Origin: Prinia subflava | Lineage: Eukaryota; Chordata; Aves; Passeriformes; Cisticolidae | Direction of reading: 5' to 3' | Assembly (NCBI RefSeq): GCF_021018805.1 | Contig: NC_086247.1 | Span: forward strand, 1,503,501 to 1,567,500 | Length of the DNA stretch: 64,000 nucleotides | In this document: positions 47,998 through 57,909 of the stretch, piece by piece | How the letters are laid out: each line of letters opens with the position of its first letter | How positions within the stretch are numbered: the first letter of the stretch is position 1 | Made by a program: the position numbers and the translations under genes | Notes under the pieces: model-generated | Databases searched by the model: none | What the model was told of the DNA's origin: nothing | The model's input: only the letters and a program-made list of their open reading frames with translations

Positions 47998-48634
47998 TGT
48001 TGTAAATTAAATTAATAAAATTTATTACATTAAATTAATAAAGAATTTTATTAATAATTTACAATATAGAATTTCTAAAAAGCCACAAGCAAAAATCAGT
48101 GTCGAGCCTGGGATCAGCACTGGGTGAATTTGGCTTCGGCCTCTGTCGCACCAGAGCTCCCCTGTTCACAATTTCAGTCTCTGCAGGTCAGTTTATATAC
48201 GGTTTTTCCCGGCTGGACAGGGCATTGCCTCATACTTCTTTTGTCCCTCCAGTTTCTTTTTCATACTCACGTGGTCTTTTTCCTCGCTGCCGGTCGGTTG
48301 AATAGGTTCCAGAGGAGAGATGAATACTTGATTCGATTTCTGGGAACCCTGTGTCAGGATGCACATCCCGGAGGATGGAGCCTAGATCCATATCGAGTGT
48401 TAATTGCCGGGTCGTTGTCAGGTCCATCTCTGGAGAGGGCCCATCTCTTCTCGGAGCCACCTTTCTTTCCATTGCAAATTTTAGTCCTTGCCTGAGCTCC
48501 TGGCAAGGACATTTACAATTCCTGAACACTTTTTTATTTCCAAGCCTGAGTGACTTTTACCGTGTATTTTATAAAACGCGAATTGTTTTATACCACAGAT
48601 TACAAACACAAATTGTTTCACATCATATATCACA
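47998..48634 (-). mobile_element. LTR-like element (family 3) between genes D and LY6E
   Basis: On the minus strand the segment runs from TGTGATATATGATGTG to AATTTACAACA, with TG...CA ends. It has a TATA box (GTATATAA, complement at 48193-48200) followed ~150-170 bp on by AATAAA motifs in an A/T-rich end. This is LTR layout (U3-TATA-R-polyA-U5). I could not find a clear target-site duplication, primer-binding site or internal retroviral DNA. Confidence 0.6.
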
Positions 48635-49584
48635 GGAGGAAGCAGCAAGGATGGAGATCCTGAGCTCCTGCTCTCTCATGTCCTCCCAGTCCTCTACCAA
48701 ACTGAATCTCAGGTGAGACAGGGAGGTGAGACAGGGCTCTCCCACAGAGCAGTTCCAACCCTCTCTGGGAGAAATCTGAACAATTCCCAACTCCAGAGCG
48801 TGATGCAATTACTGAAAAAAAAAAAAATAGTCTGTCCCCTTCCTGTGTCATCAGAGGAAAGCGGTTTGAGCAGTTCTGCTCCACTAACAGGGGGAAACGT
48901 CTCATTTGCAAATTCCTCTGGGGTTTCGGTGCCTCACGTGCACAGCCAAGCCCAGGGAGCTTCACACAAACCCTGAAACAGAAGCGTGGTGGGGAAGGAA
49001 CCTCTCTGCGTCCCACCCGGCCCCTCAGAAGCTGAAGAAGTTTTTACTGACCCTGAATTTCAAGCTTTAACTCGTCAAGTGCCTGTTCAACATCAAACCC
49101 TTGCAGGCCTGGTTAGTCTAGGTTTAATTCCTGCACCCTCTCTGCTGACCCATCAAAGGACCAGTCACACTCATCATTTCCTGATTTTAACTGTACCCAT
49201 TCCTCCCCAGTGTGCCATAACCATGAAATATTTACCCTAGCACCAATTTACCTTATCTCCTTCTCCTCAAGCATGTCTCTGTAGCTGTCTCCACCTTTTG
49301 CCAGCACAGCCCACATTCCTGGTGCTGGACTCTACCCCTGCTGCCTTTCTTGCTTCACCCTTCTTTTTGTGAAGAAATACTTTTTGGCCTTGCACTCACA
49401 GTACGGAGCCAATGGTTCAATAAAGTCCTCCACTGACCTCCAAACTTGCAAGAAGAGGCTGGAGCACTCAGGGCAGTGTGGGCTGGACTAGAACAGAAAT
49501 CTCAGCCAGCAGAGCTCTGCACTCTGTCCCACACAACAACCTTGGGTGGCAGGGGGAGGTGGGAGATGAGCTTACCCCATGGAA

Positions 49585-49700
49585 TATAAAATATCCTGAG
49601 TTGGAAGGGACCCAAAAGGATCACAGAGCCCTCAGAAGGGCTTGCTTCCCTACCTGGTGTAATTCCCACCACAGGAAACTGGTCCCTGGTGGCTCTGCTC
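49585..49700 (-). mobile_element. CR1 LINE 3' fragment
   Basis: Reverse CR1: ATAAAATATCCTGAGTTGGAAGGGACCC. Confidence 0.6.
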
Positions 49701-49954
49701 ACCTCTTCCTCTTGCAGCATCCTGTCATTAGTGCTGTTCCCGCCCAGCCATTCCAGCAGTATCGGGATGACTCCAGATCCCGTGCTGGGTCGTGACCTCT
49801 GTGACCCTCAGGTCCTCTCTCTTCCTTCTTATCAGTAGGGTAAGCCCATCTCCAGAAAAAAAAAAAAATGGGGCTGATAATGTTAAATTTAAGTGTGGGG
49901 GAAATACAGGAAGCTGTAGATCCTTGTACTCTTCTCTTGGGGATGAGGAGAATG

Positions 49955-50195
49955 TATCACAAAATCACGAATCTGGGTTGGAAAAGACCTTAAAGATCAG
50001 TTCCAGCCTCCTGCCATGGGCAGGGACACCTCCCACTATCCCAGGTTGCTCCAAGCTTCATCCAACCTGGCCTGGAACACTTCCAGGGATGGGGCAGCCA
50101 CAGTTTCTCTGCAAAACCTGTGCCAGGGCCTCCCCACCCTCACAGGGAAGAATTCCTTCCCAATATCCAACCAAAATCTACTTCCTTGGCCTGTA
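49955..50195 (-). mobile_element. CR1 LINE 3' end
   Basis: Well-preserved reverse CR1 from ACAAAATCACGAATCTGGGTTGG through GGAAGAATTCCTTCCCAATATCCAACC. Confidence 0.85.
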
Positions 50196-51279
50196 TGAAA
50201 CAGAGGTTTGTCCGAATTACATTTTCTCAAGTTACCACAAAACTGAAACTTCCCATTTTTTTTAGTATTTGGTCTGTCCCAGCAGCCTGTTCCAGTGGAA
50301 GATATGAGACCACAGAAACTGCTCGGAAGTCAGCTCCTGCTAAAATACCTGGCAGTGACAAATAAAACTGAGCCACAGGAAAGGAAAGGGAAGCAGGGGT
50401 TTGCAGGCATGGGTTTTCTTCCCAAGCAGAGCTCTCTGAATGCCTCCGACAAGACAGGAGCTGGAATTTCGCCTGACAGATGCATTCGCTGAGAAATGCT
50501 GACTCTGCAGAATTAAACCCATCTGTGGCACAGAGTTTGTCAAGCCTGTTTCCTGCTGGCTCACCAGCCTTATCCTCCATCCCCAGGCTTTCCTGACAGC
50601 CAGTTTCACAGGGACCCTCCCCCACTTTTCCTCCTGCAGCTCGTTTCCTAGAGGATTCAGTTCTTTCCATGGGACCTACTGAATTTGGGACACTCCGACA
50701 TCAGGGGACTTATTTACAGTCTGGAGACTCATCCTGCCAAGCAGCTCGGGCTGTCCCATGCCACCCCAGCTGCTGGGCTCTTCAAGCTTCCCAATCCTGT
50801 ATGTCTAATCCAATTAAGGCTCTGGGCAACAGATGGGAGAGTTGGTTCTTTATGTGCTTGGATCCTGAGGGGAGGCTGTGCCTGCAGAGGGGTCAGACCT
50901 GAGGAGGGAGTGTGGGACAGGTTCTGTATTCAGGGGAGTCTCGCCTGTAGGAGATCCATGCAGGGAGCCCTGGATACAGGGAATGTGTGTGTACAGGGTG
51001 TTTTGGAATGTGTGGAGGAAGATGTGTGTGTACTCAGGGGATCTGTGAGAGGAGATGCACGGAGGAAGGAAGGGAGGCAGGAAATCAGCGGGTCCTGTGG
51101 GTAAAGGGAGTCAGAGAATCACGGAATCCCAGAATAACCTGAGTTGGAAGAATTGGACTTGGATGATTGGGGTCCTGGAGAGAGGCAGCCCCCTCCTCCC
51201 GTCTCTTCCTTCACGGAAACAGAGGGGACCCGAAAGAGGGCTGGAAAAAGCCTCCTGGGGCACAGCTAGGGGAAAGCTG

Positions 51280-51600
51280 GCTCTCTTCCCCCTCGGCCAG
51301 CCGCTGCCATGCCGACGCGTTCTTCCCAGGGCCCCTTTCCCGGCCCCGGTTCTCCCTAGCGGGGAAACGAAACCAGGCGTGGCCGGGGAGGCGGAGGGGG
51401 GAGGCGGCGCGGGGGCCGGGCCCGGCCCGCGGGGCGGAGCCGCCGCCCTTTCCCCACCCCCGGCGCCCGGCCCTGCCGCCAGCCCCGAGCTTCCCCAGCC
51501 GCCCTGCGCATCTCGCCGGCCACATCGTCCGCACCATGAAGGCGCTCCTGCTCGCTGTGCTGGCCGCGGTGCTGTGCGTGGAGAGAGGTAAGGAAGGGAA
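51280..51600 (+). promoter_or_regulatory. LY6E: CpG-island promoter of LY6E
   Basis: Very G+C-rich, CpG-dense stretch covering the 5' flank and exon 1 of LY6E, with GC-box-like runs (GGGGCGGAGCC) and no TATA box. This fits a broadly expressed gene with dispersed start sites and contrasts with the TATA promoters of B, C and D. Confidence 0.8.
51362..51374 (+). promoter_or_regulatory. LY6E: Interferon-stimulated response element (ISRE) of LY6E
   Basis: GGGAAACGAAACC contains GAAA-N2-GAAAC, the core bound by ISGF3 and IRF proteins. It lies 162 bp upstream of the LY6E ATG inside the CpG island, the position expected for a functional ISRE. LY6E is a known interferon-stimulated gene. Confidence 0.7.
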
Positions 51601-54600
51601 GGGGATGCCTCCGCCACCATCGCCTCCTCCGCAGGAACCCCCGGTCCCTCGCCAGAGAGCAAATTGGGGGTTGGGGGAGTGATTCGTGTGGCAGGGTAGG
51701 CTGTGGAAGTTGGAGGTTTGTAGGGGATATAAGGGTTGAAAAGGGGCTGGGGGCGCAGCGCTGAGCCGCGTTATGGTTCGGAGCGGGATGCGGGGGTGTC
51801 TTTCCAAGACGTGCCTCGCAGCAGTGTCCCTCCTGAAGCAGGAACTTCGGGTTTCCCCCGCCTGTATGAATCGGTGAGCATCTCCGGCCGTGCGGGTGGA
51901 TATCCTGGAGCTTTTCCCAGTTGCGGCTCGAACAAAGAGCAGGGCCGGCTCCGCTCCCCTTTTTGGGCGCAGCCAGCCGGGATAACGGCGCTGGGATGGG
52001 CTGAGATGCAGCCGGGAGGAAGGAGGGTGGAGGGGAGAGGCAGCCCAGCCCCGGCAATGGCTGATGGAGCAAAGTCAGGGCAGAGCCACTCGTGATTGTG
52101 GCTCCTCCGAGCATCCCTCGGGTGGCCGGTGCGGGGCGCGGTGACCCCTAAGGGACGATGCCGAACCCGGGCAGAACGCGGTTCCTGTTGCTGTGTGCTA
52201 GACCGCCAAGTTGCCCAAGTCGCAGGGCCTGCCGTCCCCTCCTTCCCCACCGTCTCCATCCCTCACTATCCAAACTCCTCGGGGCCGTGCAGAACCGCGT
52301 ATTGTTCCCATATGTCGCTGCTCGGAGGAGCCAAACAAAGAGCGAACGGGAGAGTTCTGAGCTCTCGCAGCCCCTGCTCGGCAAGCAGGGTCCCTTCTTG
52401 TTTTCTGAGGGATGGAACTGGCTGTCTGCTGCCCTTCCCATTCCCCCCTCCCAGTGGAGCAACTGGCAATTGAAGCCTTGGGACCGGGGCAGAGCCCAGC
52501 TGGCTTGAGCTCGGTTCCAGCTGGGAGGATGGGCAGGCCAGGCCGAGCCAGTGAAGGGTTTCATCCCCACCCCTCAAAAAAAAACAAAACCAAAACCCAA
52601 CAAAAACAACCAAACAAAAAACAAACAAACAAAAAAAACCCCAAAACAAACCCACAAGCCTTTCAGCTTTAAAATTAAGTTTTTATGCAGGCAAAAGGCT
52701 TTGTTGCAGGTGGTTTTATCCCCAAACACTTCCAGCATGCCCAGGGGGGATTTCACAGAAGAGCTTTACCCCCTGCTCAAAGATCTTGCCTGTGGATCTT
52801 GATAAGGATTTTGCCTAAGAATGGAAAAACAGCATCGGGGCTGAATGGAAAAGCTGCCGAAGCCACTGCATTTTCCTGGTGCTGCCGAGCTCCAGAGTGG
52901 GCTTTTAAAAGCATTTTCCCCCCCTTGTCTTTGCAAGAATCATTCAACTCCTTATCTGAAGGAATTCCCCCAAATGCCCTGCTCTGTGTCAGGAGCCCTT
53001 TGTTCCTCCCAGAAGCCAAGCAGTAAACAAATAAACACATAAATTCTTTGACTCGTGAAAACAAGGCTTCTCTTTTGCATTGTTCAGTCTTGGGATTTTT
53101 TTTCCCTTTTTTTTGCTTTTCTTGTAACCTTGAGCTCCAACTCTTTGCTCCGGCTACAGCTGCATGAAATTAATTCTGCCACCCCTCTTGTGCCTTTTGT
53201 CTAAACCACTCAGCCTGTTTGTAGGTGTTTTCTGGGGGGCAGAAAGTGACCGAATATTTCCTTTCTTAAACTCTGCCTCTCCTGGAAGGATTTTTTTCTC
53301 TTAAGACAAGGGGTAGTGGGTGACAATGAAAAACATGGGGACAGGTAGGAGATGCAGTGGCTGGAGCAGGGATTGAGTCACGTGGCAGAGAATTTCATGC
53401 CCAACAGCACTTTTATGTCATGCCCAAAGATTTCTGGTGTGTTTGTTCCTGGAGCCTTTAATGAACAGCATTGCACCACTCAGTGCCTTCAGTGCAGTGA
53501 GCAAACACATATGGGGACACCTCTCCTGCCAGAATGCCCACAGGAAGCCTGTAATCCACTTCATTCCGGATTGCTGGAGACTCCTGGGATGAGTCAGTTC
53601 TCCCCCTCGGGGTGGTTGTGAGGTGAAGAGTTTGGGACAGCTCACCTGAGACTTGGGAGCAGAGCTGGGCTTTGCTCCGAGGTCCCACACGGAGCTGTGG
53701 CCAACCCAGCGAGGGACAGTGACTCAGTGGCTCATCCCATCCTCCTCCTCCTTCCCCTCTCCTAAACGCAGAGATCCACTGAGGAATCTCTCCTGGAGGT
53801 TTTGACTCAGCTGGTGCCCTGTAATCCCGGCACTCTGGGTTGTGGTGGCTGCCTTGGTGTGCTCAGGTGACCTGGGTTTGTTGTAGGGATCATTGCCAGA
53901 GGAGGGATCCTTGGAGGATGCATGAGCCAGTCCAGGACATTCCTGCTTGGGGGGTTGTGGTGTTGGCTTCCACTCCAGAGCAGAGATTTGGCTGCTCTGC
54001 TGTGACATTCAGCATCTCCTACTAACGCACTTTAATCGGTTTCTCTGAGGTTATATTTTGTTTTCTTTCCCCTCCTCAGCTGTGGCTGCTCAAAAGTCAT
54101 TCCTCTGAGAGCAATTGTTTTTTTTATTTCTCATTTCTCTTGTAGAAACCTTTTATTTTTGTGAGAGAAACAGGAATGAGAAGAGCCGTGAGATGTGGTG
54201 CAGTCCTATGGCAGAGTGGGACAGATGCTGAGCAATATTTGTCCAAATAATAATTCTTCAAAATATCCTTGTCAGGAACTGCTGAGCCTCAGGGAGCTCT
54301 CCCAGGGCTTCCCCTGCTTCACTTCCTTAGGAAAATAGTCCAAGAGGGTCTACAAGAAAGCTGGAGAGGGATTTTTTTTCAGGGATAGGGCAAGCAGGAA
54401 TGGCTTCAAACTGAAAGAGGTTTAGGTTGGATATTGGGAGGAAATTCTTCTCCCCTGTGAGCGTGGTGAGGGCCTGGCACAGGATTCCCAGAGAATCTGT
54501 GGCTCCCCCATCCCTGGAAGTGTTTCAGGCCAGGTTGGAAAGGGCTTGGAGGTGCCTGGGATAGTGGAAGGTGTCCCTGATTGTGGCAGGGGTGGAACTG

Positions 54601-57318
54601 AATGATCCTGAAGCTTCCTTCCAACCCAAACCACTCCGTGTTTTTTTTGATGATCCATTTGTGGTGGGGCTGAAGGAGGTGGGAGCAGGGACGGGGCTGC
54701 CTCGCACTTCCCACCCTGAATCAGCCCCCGCTCTGCATCCTGTAAATACAGAAAGGGAAAGGCAGTGCCTCGTGGAGGGGCTGCCTGGGAGCTCCAAAAT
54801 CCCGAGTCCGTGGAACATTGGGAACAGACCTGATCTGTCTGCATATGTAGGTCAGCAGCTGCAGCGTGGATGTGATGCTCTTGTGTGTAAAACACAGAGA
54901 TCAAAGTGCCCATGGCCTTGCTGAGTCTCTGGTCCAGGCTGTCTCCACAACCACTCCCCACCCCAAATGCTGTTTTCCAGTCATCCCTCTTAGTGAGGGA
55001 TGAGGGATGGGAGCCAGTTAGTCCTTCCTGCTGCTGTAGGATAAGCCATAAGTGGCCTCAAGTTCCTCCAGGGGAGGTTTAGCTTGGAAATGAGAAAAAA
55101 TTTCTTCACCGGTCACATGTTGGAACAGTGGTGGAATCACCAATCCTGGAAGTGACAAAAAATTGTGCAGCTGTGTTGCCTAAAGGCTTGGTTTAGTGAT
55201 GAATTTGGCAGTGCTGGGTTAATGGTTGGATTCAAAGGTCTTAGAGGTGTTTTCCTGAAATAGTTCCATGATTCTATAATTTTAGGGGACCTGCCGGTTT
55301 TGCAGGTCTTGAGCTTTCTGTAGCTGAAAAATCATTTCCACCCCGTGCTCCAGCTCAAGCATGGCCTGATCTTGGTGCCCAAAGCTGGGTCATGGAAAGT
55401 TTGAACTTGTGGTCACACCTGGAGCATTTCCCATCAGTGTCACAAGATCATAAAATCAGAATGGTTTCGCTTGGAAGGGACCTAAAGATCATCCAGTTCC
55501 AACCCCCCTGCTCCAGGCAGGAACACCATGTCTGATGGCTGAGCTGAACCAGCCCAAATCTCAAAAATTCACCTCTGGAGTTTGGTTTCAAGTTGGCAGC
55601 TGTAGCTCGGACACATTCTTGGTGCCAACCGGGGTGACAGAAAGTGCCAGGCTGAGGTTGTTTCAGCTTTAGCTGATAAGAGCTTAAAATGAGCTTGAAC
55701 CCTTTGCTTGGCCTTTTTTTTGGGGGGGAAAAAAAAATAAAAGTCCCCTATTGCGGGCTGATAAAACTGAAACAGAAAGCGCGGCTGTGGGCAGAGACGT
55801 CCCATGGGACAGAGGTGGGGAACTCCAAGTGAGGACATCTTCCCACCATCCCCTCAATGAGCTTTGCCTTTCTCTTGCAGCCCACACGCTCGTCTGCTTT
55901 TCCTGCTCGGATGCCTCCTCCAACTGGGCCTGCCTGAAGCCTGTCAAGTGTGGAGAGAATGAAAACCACTGCGTGACGACGTACGTCGGAGTGGGACTCG
56001 GTGAGTGGTGACAGCGCCTCCTCCTGCCCCTCCTGGCTCCTCTCCTGGGTCACCTGCTGAGCTGCAGCGAGGCTTCGCCTTCTTCTGGCTGGGGACAGGG
56101 GGGAAAAAAGGGAAAGTTCTGCTTAGCAACTGGAGTGTCGGACCATCCCACGGGAATTCTCGGGAGGGACGCGCTGCCAGGAGGAGTCACGTTAGAAGCC
56201 CACGTGCCTGCACCGATGCCCGCGAGTCCGGGGGGAATTTCAGGCTGGGGGCGGGGAGTTTGCTGATGAATAAGTGAAAGCGTGGAGGATGCTGCAGGCT
56301 CCCTGTGTGGGAGGCTCCAGGGTTGCTATTCCTGCTGATTTTTTTTTTTTTGCCTCGTGTTTGGGTTCTTCGTCCCGGAGTCCCACCTTTGCTTCACTTT
56401 CTGTGGACGAGGAGGGAAGGGAGGGTTGTGGGTTTCCTTCCTGAGTGCCTGGAGAGATTGGGGAGTTGTGTCCTCAGCTGCTGCTCCGAGGGAGGCAGGA
56501 TGCTCTGGCAGATCTCCTGGTGCCTTTGCAGGAACCAGAGCCCATCCTGACTCTCCCTGGCAGGAGGAGGGGGAATCTCATGCCCAAGTCTCCAGCGTGG
56601 GGGGGTCAGATGCTCACAAACAGAGACTGGAAACTTTTATAAACTTCCCTTCATAGCCCAGTGCTAATGGTTTCCTCTTTCCTGCCTCTTAACGTGGGCT
56701 GTGCCTCTCTGGAAATGCAGACTTGGCTCCCAAGTGTCTCCCCAGTGCTCCCTGTCTCCCTTGAGGAGTCCCAGAGTGAAGCTCAAGAGGGATTTTTGGG
56801 ATTCCTCACTGGAGCCGTTGCAGCCGAACATTGGCTGATCCACAGGGCTGTTCCTGGGGTGCTGTGTGGTCTCTGGGGTGTTTGTGGGAGCTTATCATGG
56901 GTGATCCTTGATAAGAGGGGCTGGCTGGGATTCCTGTCTCCGAGAACCACTTCATCCTCTCTGGAGCTCTCCATCCTCCCTGTGCCACCCTGGCTCTTCC
57001 AGCGCTGTAATTCCTTTGCAGAGCAGGTGACCAGAAACCCCAAAAAAAACCCCCAAACCTTCTAAACCCCTCTCTTTTCCTCCCTCCCCACCCCCCACCC
57101 CAAATCCAGGCGGCAAATCCGGCCAGTCCATCTCGAAGGGATGCTCCCCCATCTGCCCCAGCGCCGGCATCAACCTGGGGATCGCGGCCGCCTCCGTCTA
57201 CTGCTGCGACTCCTTCCTGTGCAACATCAGCGGCTCCAACAGCGTCCGAGCCAGCTCCACCATCCTGGCCTTGGGAATCCTCGTCAGCCTCCTCTACGTC
57301 CTCCAGGCCCGCGAGTGA
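51536..57318 (+). CDS. LY6E: Lymphocyte antigen 6E (LY6E)
   Basis: Complete gene: exons 51536-51587, 55881-56000 and 57110-57318, 126 aa. Signal peptide MKALLLAVLAAVLCVER is followed by AHTLVCFSCSDASSNWACL, then VKC, NHC, ISKGC, SPIC, ASVYCCDSFLCNIS and the hydrophobic tail ILALGILVSLLYVL ending ARE. This matches avian LY6E (TSA-1/SCA-2) in length, spacing and characteristic strings (GGKSGQSISKGCS, SAGINLGIAAAS), as I recall that family. LY6E is a GPI-anchored, interferon-inducible surface protein. Family literature links it to T-cell and thymocyte biology, to modulation of virus entry, to syncytin-A binding in mouse, and in chicken to Marek's disease response. Introns are 4293 and 1109 nt, phase 1. 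The promoter is a CpG island with an ISRE. The ~565-nt 3' UTR has a CTC run and ends at AATAAA 57883. It is the last Ly6 gene I can find in this array. Confidence 0.97.
52576..52655 (+). repeat. A/C-rich low-complexity tract in intron 1 of LY6E
   Basis: (AAAC)n-type tract of ~80 bp, similar in type to the 5776 tract. Confidence 0.75.
54365..54650 (+). mobile_element. CR1 LINE 3' end in intron 1 of LY6E
   Basis: Forward CR1: GGTTTAGGTTGGATATTGGGAGG through TTCCTTCCAACCCAAACCACTCCGTG. Confidence 0.85.
55025..55285 (+). mobile_element. CR1 LINE 3' end in intron 1 of LY6E
   Basis: Forward CR1 of another subfamily: CTCCAGGGGAGGTTTAGCTTGGAAATGAG through AGTTCCATGATTCTAT. Confidence 0.8.
55443..55545 (-). 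mobile_element. CR1 LINE 3' fragment in intron 1 of LY6E
   Basis: Reverse CR1: AAGATCATAAAATCAGAATGGTTTCGCTTGGAAGGGACC. Confidence 0.75.
55763..55780 (+). promoter_or_regulatory. LY6E: Possible intronic IRF/ISRE-like site in LY6E
   Basis: AAAACTGAAACAGAAAGC carries GAAA-N2-GAAA with a further AACTGAAA half-site. It lies at the end of LY6E intron 1, 101 bp before exon 2. IRF binding is inferred from the motif alone. Confidence 0.4.
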
Positions 57319-57497
57319 TGGCGCTGCCCGAGGAAGAGCCGCCTCCCACGGGTCTCGTTAGCCAATATCTGCTCTGTTGCTGTCTGCAAGGAGATACTCT
57401 GTTTCTCAGCAGGCTCCCGAGGTGATTGTTTCCAGGACTTTTTTTTTTTTCCGCTCTTCCAAGCGTTGGAGACCTGGGCGGTTTGGCCGAGCTGTTC

Positions 57498-57533
57498 TCC
57501 TCCTCTTCCTCCTCCTCCTCCTCCTCCTCCTGT
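57498..57533 (+). repeat. CTC triplet run in the LY6E 3' UTR
   Basis: TCC/CTC trinucleotide repeat of ~35 bp inside the LY6E 3' UTR. It is pyrimidine-only in the transcript and so a possible binding site for polypyrimidine-binding proteins (inference). Confidence 0.75.
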
Positions 57534-57882
57534 GGACATCTCCCGCTGCGCTCTCGCTCCTCCTTCGCCAAGGCGGATGATTTTGGAAGGGTTTCTGCTT
57601 TTTCTACCTGTTAATAACGTACCCACCTCCCCCCTGCCGTCCTCATTTCTAAGGTTGGGGTTCGCTGAGAACAGGATGCCCCAAGCACCACCAGGTCTGC
57701 TCCAGCATGTGGGTGGCACAGGCAGCGGGAATGCAGGATCCAAAGGGAGACACATTCCTGGCCCCTGGCAGCTGCAGTCTCTTTTTATAAAATTGTCTCG
57801 TTTCTTCTGATCCTGGGCTGACTTTTCTGGAAAACCAATGCCGTGTACCTTGTCCTTCCAAGCTCTGTAAGTGCCAGACCTG

Positions 57883-57888
57883 AATAAA
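57883..57888 (+). promoter_or_regulatory. LY6E: Polyadenylation signal of LY6E
   Basis: AATAAA 565 bp after the stop, followed by TGCTCCTGTTGTTACC and GTGTGTGTTTTTCC. It marks the probable end of the LY6E transcript near 57910. Confidence 0.8.
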
Positions 57889-57909
57889 CTTGCTCCTGTT
57901 GTTACCTGA

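Larger units (their letters stand above)
40560..51279. other. Intergenic region, gene D to LY6E: no gene seen
   Basis: The most retroelement-rich spacer, with two LTRs and several CR1 pieces. 41200-42400 and 45900-47900 are unassigned. A run of poly-A-type motifs and short frames gives no supported exon. Confidence 0.6.

Noticed and set aside
51356..52114. 252-codon minus frame over the LY6E promoter
   Set aside because: Proline/arginine-rich translation of a CpG island, antisense to exon 1, where stop codons are rare by composition.
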